64,000 nt of DNA from an uncultured Erythrobacter sp. (GTDB taxonomy: Bacteria > Pseudomonadota > Alphaproteobacteria > Sphingomonadales > Sphingomonadaceae). This document shows positions 17,335 to 26,651 of this stretch, one piece after another. Where the stretch lies: the NCBI RefSeq assembly GCF_947492365.1, contig NZ_CANLMB010000001.1, forward strand, positions 496,001-560,000. Reading direction: 5' to 3'. Position 1 is the first letter of the stretch; each line of letters opens with the position of its first letter. The translations under genes were made by a program, and so were the position numbers. The notes under the pieces were generated by a model, which did no database searches, was not told where the DNA came from, and worked only from the letters and a program-made list of their open reading frames with translations.

Positions 17335-19143
17335 ATGCACGCCTATCGTTCCCACACTTGCGCACAGCTTTCGGCTGAAAATGTCGGCGAAACCGTCCGG
17401 CTTTCGGGCTGGGTCCACCGCAAACGCGACCATGGCGGCGTTTTGTTCGTCGATTTGCGCGATCATTACGGCATCACCCAGATCGTTGCCGATGAAGATT
17501 CGCCCGCGCTCGCGGTGTTCGAGCGGCTGCGCGCCGAATCGGTTGTGACGATTGACGGCGATGTGAAGGCTCGCACGCCTGAGACCGTGAACAAGGATCT
17601 GCCGACTGGCGAGATTGAAGTGTTCGCGCGCTCGATCACTGTGCAGAGCGCTGCTGAAGAGCTGCCCATGCCGGTCGCGGGCGAGCAGGACTATCCTGAA
17701 GACATTCGCCTCAAATACCGCTTCCTCGATTTGCGGCGCGAAACGATGCACCGCAACATCATGCTGCGTTCGAAGGTCATCACCTCGCTGCGCCAGCGGA
17801 TGATCGACCAGGGCTTTACCGAGTTCCAGACCCCGATCCTGACCGCGTCGAGCCCAGAGGGCGCGCGCGACTTCCTCGTGCCCAGCCGGATGCACCCGAA
17901 CAAGTTTTACGCGCTCCCGCAGGCGCCGCAGATGTTCAAGCAGATGCTGATGGTGTCGGGCTTTGACCGATACTTCCAGATCGCGCCCTGTTTCCGCGAT
18001 GAAGATCTGCGCGCTGACCGCAGCCTTGAATTTTACCAGCTCGATTTCGAAATGAGCTTCGTCACGCAGGAAGACGTGTTCCAGGCGCTTGAGCCGGTGC
18101 TTGCAGGCACGTTCGAAGAATTTGCCGACGGCAAAACGGTGACGGCAGGCGGCACTTTCCCGCGCATCCCCTATGCCGAAGCGATGCTGAAATACGGCAC
18201 CGACAAGCCCGACCTGCGCAACCCGCTCGAAATCAGCGACGTCACCAGCCACTTTGAGAAATCGGGCTTTGGCCTGTTTGAAAAGATCGTTGGCGGCGGC
18301 GGTGTGGTGCGCGTTGTGCCTGCGCCTAAGACCAACGAGAAGAGCCGCAAGTTCTTCGACGATATGAACAACTGGGCGCGCTCGGAAGGCTTTGCCGGCC
18401 TCGGCTATGTCACCCGCAAGGGCGGTGAGTTCGGCGGTCCGATCGCCAAGAACCACGGCCCGGACCTGATGGCTGAGCTTTATAACGAGCTTGGCCTTGG
18501 CCCCGATGACGGCCTGTTCTTTGCCGCTGGCAAGGAGAAAGACGCCGCCAAACTCGCCGGTGCCGCGCGTACGCAGGTGGGTGAACAGCTCGGCCTGATC
18601 GAGGAAGGCTGCTTCAAGTTCTGCTGGATCGTCGACTTCCCCATGTATGAGTGGGACGAAGACGCGAAAAAGGTCGACTTTTCACACAACCCCTTCTCGA
18701 TGCCGCAGGGCGAGATGGAAGCGCTGGAAACCATGGACCCGCTCGACATCAAGGCTTGGCAATATGACATCGTCTGCAACGGTTATGAGCTTAGCTCGGG
18801 CGCGATCCGGAACCACCGTCCGGACATTATGTACAAGGCCTTCGAACTGGCAGGCTATGACAAGGCGACCGTCGACCGCGAGTTTTCCGGCATGATCGAA
18901 GCGTTCAAACTGGGCGCGCCGCCGCACGGCGGTTCGGCGCCGGGGATCGACCGCATCGTGATGCTGCTGGCCGGCGAGGAAGCAATCCGTGAAGTGATCG
19001 CTTTCCCGATGAACCAGAAGGGCGAAGACCTGATGATGGGCGCTCCGTCGCAGGCCGAACTGCCGCAGCTGCGCGAGCTTCATTTGCGTCTGGTCGAACC
19101 GCCGAAGAAGCAGGCTCCTGCCGAAGGTCAAAGCGAAGGCTAA
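17335..19143 (+). CDS. aspS: Aspartyl-tRNA synthetase
   Basis: 602 residues, bacterial AspRS length. An N-terminal OB-fold anticodon-binding domain ([11 protein letters not shown] near residue 25) is followed by the class II core: motif 2 [10 protein letters not shown], motif 3 GGSAPGIDR near the C-terminus, and the bacterial GAD insertion. It charges tRNA-Asp; alphaproteobacterial forms are often non-discriminating and also make Asp-tRNA-Asn. Whether that applies here depends on GatCAB elsewhere in the genome. ATG at 17335 with AGGA upstream; single-gene unit with its own promoter. Confidence 0.97.
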   Translation: MHAYRSHTCAQLSAENVGETVRLSGWVHRKRDHGGVLFVDLRDHYGITQIVADEDSPALAVFERLRAESVVTIDGDVKARTPETVNKDLPTGEIEVFARSITVQSAAEELPMPVAGEQDYPEDIRLKYRFLDLRRETMHRNIMLRSKVITSLRQRMIDQGFTEFQTPILTASSPEGARDFLVPSRMHPNKFYALPQAPQMFKQMLMVSGFDRYFQIAPCFRDEDLRADRSLEFYQLDFEMSFVTQEDVFQALEPVLAGTFEEFADGKTVTAGGTFPRIPYAEAMLKYGTDKPDLRNPLEISDVTSHFEKSGFGLFEKIVGGGGVVRVVPAPKTNEKSRKFFDDMNNWARSEGFAGLGYVTRKGGEFGGPIAKNHGPDLMAELYNELGLGPDDGLFFAAGKEKDAAKLAGAARTQVGEQLGLIEEGCFKFCWIVDFPMYEWDEDAKKVDFSHNPFSMPQGEMEALETMDPLDIKAWQYDIVCNGYELSSGAIRNHRPDIMYKAFELAGYDKATVDREFSGMIEAFKLGAPPHGGSAPGIDRIVMLLAGEEAIREVIAFPMNQKGEDLMMGAPSQAELPQLRELHLRLVEPPKKQAPAEGQSEG

Positions 19144-19254
19144 GGCCGCACAATCCTGACCGGCGCAATCCTGTCAGCCCCCTTGGGAAGACATTCAGTC
19201 ACGATACATTGTCCCCGCGACAGTCTGATGATGGACTTGAATAGGGGGCAAACC

Positions 19255-20247
19255 ATGGGTGCATTGTCGAAAATTGCCAAAGCCGCGCTGGCAGGTTGCG
19301 CCGCGATTGTGGCTATGCAGCCGCTTGGTGCGGAAACCATTCCGGTCAGCGGTGTCTATGCTCCTGATGTCGCGCTTCCTGCCGATATCGAGTTGATTGT
19401 CATCGAGCGCTTTCGCGGCGATGTGGGTTCGGATGTCGAACTTGCGCTGACCGAGGCACTGGGCAATGTCATAATCCGCGGGGAGCCTTGGTTCGAGCTC
19501 GCTCGCCCGCGTGATTTGCGCGATGCGGTTGTCGAAGTCGAAGGCAATGACGGGACCATCCACACCGTTCCGCTGGTCGCCGATGCCGAATTGCGCGGGA
19601 CGGTCCGCAGCGAAGTGATCGAGCGCCGGGTCGATGACAAGGTCGAGCGCGAATGCGTCGCCCGCGATGAAGACGGCGATTGCATCGAGCGGCGCGAAGT
19701 GCGCATCGAATGCCGCGAGATCTCGGTGAGAATCGACCCGCGCATTCTGCTGATCGCGCAGAATGGCGAGCAACTCTATTCGCAAAACCGCTCGCGAACC
19801 GAGGCGGAGCGGTTCTGCCTCGACAGCTATTCGGTGCCCTCCAGTCTGGACATGGGCAACGCACTGATCGCGCGGCTGGTTGCCGATATTCGCGGCGACC
19901 TTGCTCCGGTCCAGTCGCGCCGCAATATCCGCGTGATGGAAAGCCGCAGCGATCTGAACCGCGCCGACCGCAGACCATTTCGCGATGCAGTACGCGCAAC
20001 CAATGAGAGTATCGAGGCGGCTTGTTCGGGCTTTGAAGCGCTGGAGGCGACCAATCCTGCGCATGTCTCGGTGCTGTTCAATATCGGGCTTTGCTATGAA
20101 AGCGGAGGCGAGCTGGAACGCGCTGCCGACTATTATTCGCGCGCGCTCGAAGTGGATCCGGACAAGGATTACCCGCGCGACGGCATGCGCCGCATCCGCA
20201 GCCGTGAACAGGCCGAGATCATGCTGGCGGAGCGCGAGGCGCTGTAA
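19255..20247 (+). CDS. Exported protein with C-terminal TPR repeats, unknown function
   Basis: 330 residues. A signal peptide covers about 1-26 (cleavage after PLGA); an LAGC sequence within it could instead be a lipobox. The middle part contains many charged residues and cysteine-containing stretches such as RECVARDEDGDCIERREV, and the last 80 residues form two TPR-like helical pairs (HVSVLFNIGLCYESGGELERAADYYSRAL). The start at 19255 has AGGGGG just upstream. It lies between aspS and acpP with no operon partner. No characterised homologue recalled; a periplasmic or outer-membrane assembly role is only a guess. Confidence 0.75.
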   Translation: MGALSKIAKAALAGCAAIVAMQPLGAETIPVSGVYAPDVALPADIELIVIERFRGDVGSDVELALTEALGNVIIRGEPWFELARPRDLRDAVVEVEGNDGTIHTVPLVADAELRGTVRSEVIERRVDDKVERECVARDEDGDCIERREVRIECREISVRIDPRILLIAQNGEQLYSQNRSRTEAERFCLDSYSVPSSLDMGNALIARLVADIRGDLAPVQSRRNIRVMESRSDLNRADRRPFRDAVRATNESIEAACSGFEALEATNPAHVSVLFNIGLCYESGGELERAADYYSRALEVDPDKDYPRDGMRRIRSREQAEIMLAEREAL

Positions 20248-20439
20248 TTCAGGCACTTAGAGCGAGCTTGCAGAAAATATTATCCGCGCCGACTGACGGA
20301 AAATCGCAGAGATTTCAGTCGCATGGACCTTGACCTGCAATCCAGCCCAATTGCGAGCCGCATCTTGACTTGCGCTTAATCGAACCGATCTTTAGGGCGA
20401 TTGACAGAATTTCTAACCCCAAATTCAAGAGGGAAACAC

Positions 20440-20676
20440 ATGAGCGATACTGCCGACCGCGTGCAGAAAATTGTCGTCGAGCATCTCGGCGTCGAAGGTG
20501 ACAAGGTCACTCAGGAAGCAAGCTTCATTGATGATCTGGGCGCAGACAGCCTCGACATTGTCGAGCTGGTGATGGCGTTCGAAGAAGAATTCGGCGTGGA
20601 AATCCCTGATGATGCGGCCGAGAAAATCTCGACCGTGGGCGATGCCACGAAGTTCATCGAAGAGAATAAGGGCTAA
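20440..20676 (+). CDS. acpP: Acyl carrier protein
   Basis: 78 residues, acidic. The phosphopantetheine site is Ser37 in [12 protein letters not shown]. It carries acyl chains for fatty acid, lipid A and lipoate synthesis in the cytosol. ATG at 20440 with AGAGGGA upstream. The gene precedes fabF, the common order, but a strong hairpin at 20728-20768 lies between them. Confidence 0.98.
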   Translation: MSDTADRVQKIVVEHLGVEGDKVTQEASFIDDLGADSLDIVELVMAFEEEFGVEIPDDAAEKISTVGDATKFIEENKG

Positions 20677-20727
20677 TCGCCCTCAGGAAACCCGCGCTTG
20701 CACCAGCAGGCGACGGGCACCTGACCG

Positions 20728-20768
20728 ACAGGCCCGAGCCCTTTCTTTCGAAAGGGTCGCGGGCCTGT
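20728..20768 (+). promoter_or_regulatory. Strong intercistronic hairpin between acpP and fabF
   Basis: A nine-pair outer stem (ACAGGCCCG/CGGGCCTGT) and a seven-pair inner stem (CCCTTTC/GAAAGGG) enclose a TTTC loop, with small internal bulges. No T run follows, so rather than a simple terminator it may stabilise the acpP transcript or attenuate fabF. A second six-pair hairpin (GGCAGG/CCTGCC) lies about 30 bases downstream. Confidence 0.6.
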
Positions 20769-20845
20769 AGTGTTTCAGGAAGAATTTCGGGATCGGGCAG
20801 GCGTCAGACCTGCCGCAAATCCCGCTCAGGCTTTGGAGTAATTGC

Positions 20846-22105
20846 ATGCGCCGCGTAGTCGTAACCGGACTTGGTCTTGTCACCCCGCTTGGCGGAGATG
20901 TGGAGACCTCGTGGAAGAACCTCATCGCCGGCGAAAGCGGGGCAGGGCAGATCACCAGCTTCGATCCGTCCGACCAGAAATGCACCATCGCTTGCGAGGT
21001 AAAGGGCAAGGACCACCCCTGGGGCTTTGACGCGGACAAGCGCGTCGATGGCAAGATCCAGCGGCAGGTCGATCCCTTCATTATCTTCGGCATAGACGCC
21101 GCCGGACAGGCGATCGAAGACGCCGGTATCACCGACCTCACCGATGCGCAGAAAGAGCGCGTTGGCTGCTCGATCGGTTCGGGCATTGGCGGTCTTCCGG
21201 GGATCGAGAAGGAATCGGTCAATCTGCATGAACGCGGACCGGGCCGGGTTAGCCCGCACTTCGTCCATGGCCGCCTGATCAACCTCGTCACCGGACAGGT
21301 CCAGATCAAGCACGGCTTTATGGGCCCCAACCATGCAGTTGTGACGGCCTGCTCGACCGGCGCGCACTCGATTGGCGATGCCGCGCGCATGATCGCAATG
21401 GACGATGCCGATATCATGATCGCGGGCGGGGCAGAGAGTACCGTCAACCCGCTCGGCATTGCGGGCTTTGCACAGGCGCGCGCGCTCAACACCAGTTTCA
21501 ACGACCGCCCGAAAGAGGCGAGCCGTCCCTATGACAAGGACCGCGAAGGCTTTGTCATGGGCGAAGGCGCAGGCGTCGTCGTGCTTGAGGAATATGAGCA
21601 CGCCAAGGCGCGCGGCGCGAAGATCTACGCTGAAGTCACCGGATACGGCTTGTCGGGCGATGCCTATCACGTCACCGCCCCGCATCCCGAAGGTCGCGGC
21701 GCGGAACTGGCGATGCGCATGGCTTTGAAGAAGGCCGGACTGGGCGCGGGCGATATCGACTATGTCAACGCGCACGGCACCTCGACCATGGCCGACACGA
21801 TCGAGCTGGCTGCGGTGAAGCGCGTGCTGGGCGATGATCTGGGCGGCGCTTCGATGAGCTCGACCAAGAGCGCCATCGGCCACCTTCTGGGCGGTGCAGG
21901 CGCGGTTGAGGCTGTGTTCTGCATCCTCGCCATCCGCGACCAGATCGTCCCTCCGACGCTCAATTTGCACAATCCCGATGACGGCACCGAAGGGATCGAC
22001 CTTGTGCCGCACACGGCGAAGAAACGCGAAGTGCGCAGCGTCCTCAACAACAGCTTCGGCTTTGGCGGGACCAATGCCTCGCTGATCATGCAAAAGGTCG
22101 ATTGA
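20846..22105 (+). CDS. fabF: Beta-ketoacyl-ACP synthase II
   Basis: 419 residues. The thiolase fold carries the catalytic Cys169 in TACSTGAHS and the two histidines in NAHGTSTMADT and SAIGHLLGGAGAVE. FabF elongates acyl-ACP by Claisen condensation with malonyl-ACP. The start at 20846 has GGAG upstream and the family N-terminus RRVVVTGLGLVTPLG. mltG follows after four bases, so the two are co-transcribed. Confidence 0.97.
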   Translation: MRRVVVTGLGLVTPLGGDVETSWKNLIAGESGAGQITSFDPSDQKCTIACEVKGKDHPWGFDADKRVDGKIQRQVDPFIIFGIDAAGQAIEDAGITDLTDAQKERVGCSIGSGIGGLPGIEKESVNLHERGPGRVSPHFVHGRLINLVTGQVQIKHGFMGPNHAVVTACSTGAHSIGDAARMIAMDDADIMIAGGAESTVNPLGIAGFAQARALNTSFNDRPKEASRPYDKDREGFVMGEGAGVVVLEEYEHAKARGAKIYAEVTGYGLSGDAYHVTAPHPEGRGAELAMRMALKKAGLGAGDIDYVNAHGTSTMADTIELAAVKRVLGDDLGGASMSSTKSAIGHLLGGAGAVEAVFCILAIRDQIVPPTLNLHNPDDGTEGIDLVPHTAKKREVRSVLNNSFGFGGTNASLIMQKVD

Positions 22106-22109
22106 GGCG

Positions 22110-23078
22110 ATGAAGAAGCTCGGCCTGTTACTGGTCGGCATAATCGCACTGGCTGCAACCGTGCTGGTCGTGCTGCCGGGTTTCCTCGGCGAAGCGACAA
22201 TCGAGGAAGAAACGCCGTTTCTGATCCCCGCAGGTTCTTCGCTGAGCGCGGTGGCGGATGATCTGGAGGCGGCGGGCCATATCACTTCGGCAGACGGGTT
22301 CCTGCTGCGTGCGCGGCTGTTCGGCTCTTCCGACCCGATTCAGGCAGGCGAGTTCTCGCTGACGCCGGGCATGTCGCAAGGTGATATCCTTACCGCATTT
22401 CAGTCCGGCGATGTGATCCGCCGCTTTGTGACGATCCCCGAAGGCATGCCCTCGGTGCTGGTGTGGGAGCGGCTGATGGCCGAAGACCTGCTCACCGGTG
22501 AGATCGCGGTCCCGCCCGAAGGCTCGATCTTGCCTGACACCTATGCGTTCGAACGCGGGCAGGACCGCGGCGAGCTTGTCGAGCAGATGCAGGCCGCGAT
22601 GGACCTTTATCTGGCCGAACAATGGGCCGAACGCGGCGATAATATCGCGGTAACAACCTTGCGAGAGGCGCTGGTTCTCGCATCAATCGTCGAGAAGGAA
22701 ACCGGCACACCCGAGGAACGCGGCACGATTGCGGGGCTTTACTCCAACCGTCTGCGCACTGGCATGATGCTGCAAGCCGATCCGACAATCATCTACCCAA
22801 TCACGCAGGGCAAGCCGCTGGGCCGCCGCATCCGCCAGTCGGAGATCGCGATGGTCAACGGCTACAACACCTACACCATGCTCGGCCTGCCGCAGGGACC
22901 GATCACCAATCCCGGGCGTGAGAGCATCGCTGCGGTGCTCAACCCCGAGGATCACGGCTACCTCTTCATGGTCGCCGACGGAACTGGCGGGCACGAATTC
23001 AACGCGACGCTGGATGGGCATAACGCTGCTGTCGACAAGTGGTTTGCCCTACGCCGCGAGCGCGGAGAGATGGATTGA
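22110..23078 (+). CDS. mltG: Endolytic murein transglycosylase MltG (YceG-like)
   Basis: 322 residues with one N-terminal transmembrane helix (about 4-24) and a periplasmic YceG domain. The catalytic glutamate lies in ASIVEKETG (near residue 194), and the LQADPTIIYP and NTYTMLGLPQGPI blocks are conserved. MltG cuts nascent glycan strands and sets their length. The order acpP-fabF-mltG is common in alphaproteobacteria. The final codons are part of a short direct repeat with the sequence after the gene. Confidence 0.95.
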   Translation: MKKLGLLLVGIIALAATVLVVLPGFLGEATIEEETPFLIPAGSSLSAVADDLEAAGHITSADGFLLRARLFGSSDPIQAGEFSLTPGMSQGDILTAFQSGDVIRRFVTIPEGMPSVLVWERLMAEDLLTGEIAVPPEGSILPDTYAFERGQDRGELVEQMQAAMDLYLAEQWAERGDNIAVTTLREALVLASIVEKETGTPEERGTIAGLYSNRLRTGMMLQADPTIIYPITQGKPLGRRIRQSEIAMVNGYNTYTMLGLPQGPITNPGRESIAAVLNPEDHGYLFMVADGTGGHEFNATLDGHNAAVDKWFALRRERGEMD

Positions 23079-23172
23079 GCGCGAAGTCGGAGGGAATGGT
23101 CTGTTCGCGGCGATGCGCTAGGCGGTCCTCGGCGTTTCAAAACAAGTTACGCCGCGAGCGTGCAGAGATGGA
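23050..23172 (+). repeat. Pair of 25-base direct repeats spanning the mltG 3' end
   Basis: Copies at 23050-23074 and 23148-23172 share 23 of 25 bases (both run TACGCCGCGAGCG... to AGAGATGGA). The first encodes the mltG C-terminus and the second is intergenic. It looks like a remnant of a tandem duplication of about 98 bases. Confidence 0.75.
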
Positions 23173-23198
23173 ATAGGCCGCCGTCGCAGCAAGCACAG

Positions 23199-23717
23199 AT
23201 GCCGAACCCCTTCATCCTCACTGCCGCCCTGCCAAAGGGCATTCATGACTGGGCCGATGGTCTGCGGCGAGAGCATTTTCCGCCGGAGCGCAACCACCTT
23301 CATGCGCATGTGACGATGTTCCACTCTTTCGCGCCGTCGCTGCTGGACGAATTGAAGGACTTCCTGCCGCGTATCGCCGCCGAATTCGCTCCGCCAGAGG
23401 CGCATGTGACCGGCCTTATGGACCTTGGCAAAGGCACAGCAATCGCACTGAAGAGCGAACCGCTGATCGCGCTGCGCGAATTGATTGCGGACCACTTTCA
23501 CGGCAGCCTCACCGCGCAGGACCTCCACACGCCGCGCCCCCACATCACGATCCAGAACAAGGTCAGCAAGGAAGAGGCGCGGGCTTTGCAGGCGCAGCTC
23601 GCCCCGACGATCGAGCCGCGCACATTCGCTTTCCCCGCGCTCGAGCTGCATCTGTATCAGGGTGGTCCGTGGGAGCTGGTCAAACGCTGCGCATTTCGCG
23701 GGAGCGAGCGGTTGTAG
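23199..23717 (+). CDS. 2'-5' RNA ligase/cyclic phosphodiesterase family protein
   Basis: 172 residues. The two-histidine signature of the 2H phosphoesterase superfamily is present: HAHVTM in the first half and RPHITI in the second. Members hydrolyse 2',3'-cyclic phosphates or ligate RNA ends; the physiological substrate of this small group is unknown. The ATG at 23199 (PNPFILTAAL follows) is preferred over an upstream in-frame ATG at 23160 because it lacks the unconserved extension. Confidence 0.8.
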   Translation: MPNPFILTAALPKGIHDWADGLRREHFPPERNHLHAHVTMFHSFAPSLLDELKDFLPRIAAEFAPPEAHVTGLMDLGKGTAIALKSEPLIALRELIADHFHGSLTAQDLHTPRPHITIQNKVSKEEARALQAQLAPTIEPRTFAFPALELHLYQGGPWELVKRCAFRGSERL

Positions 23718-23777
23718 TATAGACTATTGTGTAGCCGTGCGCGGGCGAGCGCCGGTTTGCGATTGGGGAAAGCGCGA

Positions 23778-24434
23778 ATGTTCGAAACAGGCAATTGGCT
23801 GGGCTGGCTTGCGGGTCTGGCGCTTATCGCGGCGATGATCCCGCATCAGGTCCGCCTTATCCGGATTTGTGCTCTGGTTGCCGGTGTTCTGGCCGTTGTG
23901 CATTTTGCGATCCTTGAAGGACTGGGCGTGGGATTTCTGCTCGCGGTGGCATTTCTCGCCGTCAACGCCGCAAGGATGTTCGAACTGCGCCGCCGTGCGC
24001 GCAGCGGGGTGATGACGCGCGATGAGCGCGAGCTGTTCGACCATGTGATGCAGATCGAGGAACCCTCCAACCAGAACCGGCTGCGCGATCTGATGATGTG
24101 GGAAGACGTCGAGGTTGGCATTCGCCTGATCGAGCAGGGTCAGCTCGACCCGCCGCTCATCTACATCGCCAGCGGCCGCGCCCAGATCGAACGCGATGGC
24201 GCCATCGTCAGCGAATGCGGCGCGGGCGAGTTTTTGGGCGAGATGAGTCACATTTCGGGTGAACGCGCGAGTGCAAGCGTCACCGTGACCCAGCCGATGC
24301 GAATGGCGCGGCTGGACCGTGATGCGCTGGGGCAATTGGCAGGCAGCCTGCCCGAGATCGGCAAGGCTCTGGACCGCGCATTCAACCGCTCTCTGGCGGT
24401 CAAAGTGCTGCGTATGAACGAGAGCGCGGCCTAA
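23778..24434 (+). CDS. Membrane protein with cyclic-nucleotide-binding domain (Popeye-like layout)
   Basis: 218 residues. Three hydrophobic segments (about 8-70) precede a cyclic-nucleotide-binding fold with the phosphate-binding cassette GEFLGEMSHISGERASASV. There is no DNA-binding helix-turn-helix, so it is not a Crp-type transcription factor. The three-helix-plus-cNMP layout is that of Popeye-domain proteins. Start ATG has GGGGAAA upstream. It stands just before the tRNA-Met promoter. Ligand and role unknown. Confidence 0.78.
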   Translation: MFETGNWLGWLAGLALIAAMIPHQVRLIRICALVAGVLAVVHFAILEGLGVGFLLAVAFLAVNAARMFELRRRARSGVMTRDERELFDHVMQIEEPSNQNRLRDLMMWEDVEVGIRLIEQGQLDPPLIYIASGRAQIERDGAIVSECGAGEFLGEMSHISGERASASVTVTQPMRMARLDRDALGQLAGSLPEIGKALDRAFNRSLAVKVLRMNESAA

Positions 24435-24448
24435 CATACGAAACACGG

Positions 24449-24477
24449 CTTGACCCCTGCCTGCCTGCGCCCTAAAT
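24449..24477 (+). promoter_or_regulatory. Predicted tRNA promoter
   Basis: TTGACC, 17-base spacer, TAAATG. It would start transcription about 75 bases ahead of the tRNA-Met gene. Confidence 0.6.
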
Positions 24478-24560
24478 GCGCCGCTCGTTTGAGGCCGCAA
24501 TGCCTCGCGAATCCCGTTAGTAGAATGCAAGCGGGAGGCTCCCAGGGGCGATCTTGGTGA

Positions 24561-24637
24561 GGCGGAGTAGCTCAGGTGGTTAGAGCAGCGGAATCATAAT
24601 CCGCGTGTCGGGGGTTCAAGTCCCTCCTCCGCTACCA
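24561..24637 (+). tRNA. tRNA-Met (anticodon CAT)
   Basis: A 77-base cloverleaf folds cleanly: seven-pair acceptor stem (first pair G-T), D arm GCTC...GAGC, anticodon stem GCGGA/TCCGC with loop ATCATAA, T arm GGGGG/TCCCT region with TTCAAGT, and an encoded CCA end. Anticodon CAT could also be tRNA-Ile2 (lysidine-modified), but the acceptor and loop resemble alphaproteobacterial elongator tRNA-Met. The first pair is not the mismatched one of an initiator tRNA. Confidence 0.93.
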
Positions 24638-24948
24638 GATATTGCCCGTCCGGGTAGCCAGAAGATCTCTGAATTCAGCACAGCACCCTGAAACATCAAA
24701 TCGTGACTTGCGCGAGCCGTTCATGCTCGCGGCCGGTGCGCCGAATTTACGCGCGGCCTAAGCCTTCATTCGTTCGCTGCACCAAGTGTACCTGCGCTCG
24801 AGAATCCGTCGCTGCATTACGTAAAATCTGGAAACAGGATTGTGCATGTTTTCACTATGTGAGCCCACCTTAGCTGGATGTCGTGCGCTTTAGGCGGGCG
24901 CTCAACGCAAGGGGCGGGCCGAATAGTGCGAGACTTTTTCGACGATGG
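24638..24948. other. Gene-free stretch after tRNA-Met
   Basis: No coding region seen. It contains a seven-pair hairpin (CGCGAGC at 24711-24717 with GCTCGCG at 24725-24731) without a T run. No integrase gene or duplicated tRNA end is present, so there is no sign of an integrated element. Confidence 0.5.
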
Positions 24949-26577
24949 ATGAGTGACCAAGTGCCTAATGTCTCTGCTCCCGCAATCATCTTCGCATTTG
25001 CGTGCGTCATTGTGCTCGCCTTTGCCGGATGGTGGCGCAACCGGCGCAAGCTGGAAGCAGACTGTCAGCGCGTGATTGACGCGTTGGAGCTGGCCAAAGG
25101 CGGCGAGTCAGCGAAAATGCAGTTCGAATTCGAAACGACGCCGTTCCGCAATGTCGCGGCGGCTCTTGGGGCGACGGTCGAGGCCACGCAGTCGCGGATC
25201 AACGATCTGGTGCGTGCGTCCAGCTACGACAGATTAACCGGGATACTCAACGCTGGAAGCTTTCGCCATTCGTGCAAGAGGCTCCTGTCGGAATCCGATG
25301 GAAAGCCCGGCGATGGCGTATTGCTTTATATCGACATCAACGACTTCAAGCCGATCAATGACAATCTCGGCCATGACGCGGGCGACGAGTTTCTGCGCGT
25401 GTGCGCCGAACGGATGACGATCACTGCAAATTCTTTCAAAGCAGGCAAGTTGGCTGCCCTGCTAAACGATCAGGATATCGATAAGCATTCGGCTTTCGCG
25501 GGACGGTTGGGTGGGGATGAGTTTGCCATCTTCCTGCCCGGACAGATCAGCAATGAGGAGGTCGAAAAATTCGTCTTCCGCGTTCAGCGTGTAGTGGGCG
25601 AACCGTTTCACGTGGGCCAGCATGCACTGAGCGCAAAAATGTCGATCGGGGTCGCCTATGCAAGCGAGCACCACCATTGCTACGACAAGCTTCTCGCGGC
25701 CGCAGACACCGCGATGTATGTGGCCAAGTCCAAGGGCAAGGGGGGGCACGCCATTTACAAGCCGACAATGCGGCAGAAAGGCGAGCGGGTTCTCGATCAG
25801 GAAGTCGCGATTCGCACTGCGCTTCAGAACGGCGAATTCCGTCTGGTTTTTCAACCGCAGCTCAATCTACGAAGCGGCACGATCGATTCCTGCGAAGCGC
25901 TGGTGCGCTGGCAGCATCCGCAGCTTGGGCAACTAAGCCCGGACAAGTTCATACCTTTTGCTGAGAAACACGGACTGATTGACGACATTGGCGACTGGGT
26001 AATTCAGGAATCCGTTCGCAGCGCGTCGGAATGGCGGCAGCGCGGGATCGACATGCGGGTGGCAGTCAACATCTCACCCAAGCAGTTCAGCCGGGTCGAG
26101 TTGATCCCGTTCGTGCGCGCCTGCCTCAAACGCTATGAACTGCCCGCCAAACTGATTGAGATGGAGGTCACTGAGGCAGCGATCATGGACAATGACGATG
26201 TCGCGCTGGAACGGATTGCCGGCCTGCGGCGCGACGGCGTCCAGATCGCGCTCGACGATTTCGGGGTCGGCTTTTCGAACTTTGCCCAGCTCCTTTCGCT
26301 GCCTTTCGATCACCTCAAACTTGACCGGTCGCTGCTTGAAAAGAGCCTTTCAAGCAGGCGCCGCCGGATGGTTCTATCAACGATCATGGATCTGTCTGAA
26401 AATCTGAGTTTCAAGGTGGTTGCCGAAGGGGTCGAGACCACCGGGCAGCTGGCGCATCTGCGCAAAATCAATTGCCATTTTGCGCAAGGATATCTGATCG
26501 CAATGCCGATGCCGTTCGATGAGCTGTGCGCATTTGCCTCTGCGCCTAAGGGCAAACTCGGAGCCATCGCGGCATAA
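24949..26577 (+). CDS. Membrane-anchored GGDEF-EAL protein
   Basis: 542 residues. One N-terminal transmembrane helix (about 11-28) is followed by a GGDEF domain with intact RLGGDEF (GGDEF at 188-192) and an EAL domain with CEALVRW (EAL at 316-318), NISP, EVTEAA, LDDFGVGFSN, KLDRS and AEGVE, all needed residues for c-di-GMP hydrolysis. An unusual insertion of about 20 residues (about 160-183) sits just before RLGGDEF and the RxxD inhibitory site is missing. The start is uncertain: ATG 24949 lacks a ribosome site; GTG 24883 is an alternative giving an Arg-rich extension. It lies 74 bases ahead of the TonB-dependent receptor gene and may be co-expressed. Confidence 0.9.
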   Translation: MSDQVPNVSAPAIIFAFACVIVLAFAGWWRNRRKLEADCQRVIDALELAKGGESAKMQFEFETTPFRNVAAALGATVEATQSRINDLVRASSYDRLTGILNAGSFRHSCKRLLSESDGKPGDGVLLYIDINDFKPINDNLGHDAGDEFLRVCAERMTITANSFKAGKLAALLNDQDIDKHSAFAGRLGGDEFAIFLPGQISNEEVEKFVFRVQRVVGEPFHVGQHALSAKMSIGVAYASEHHHCYDKLLAAADTAMYVAKSKGKGGHAIYKPTMRQKGERVLDQEVAIRTALQNGEFRLVFQPQLNLRSGTIDSCEALVRWQHPQLGQLSPDKFIPFAEKHGLIDDIGDWVIQESVRSASEWRQRGIDMRVAVNISPKQFSRVELIPFVRACLKRYELPAKLIEMEVTEAAIMDNDDVALERIAGLRRDGVQIALDDFGVGFSNFAQLLSLPFDHLKLDRSLLEKSLSSRRRRMVLSTIMDLSENLSFKVVAEGVETTGQLAHLRKINCHFAQGYLIAMPMPFDELCAFASAPKGKLGAIAA

Positions 26578-26651
26578 GGCCGCAACCATCCCGACCTAAT
26601 AAAATACCGAGCATCAGCGATTTGGCTGTCCCTGCGATTTCGGGAAATATT

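Noticed and set aside
20804-22285. 493-residue open frame antisense to fabF
   Set aside because: fabF is certain; the antisense product has no recognisable motif.
24638-24948. Integration site at tRNA-Met
   Set aside because: No integrase, no duplicated tRNA 3' end and no composition change downstream.
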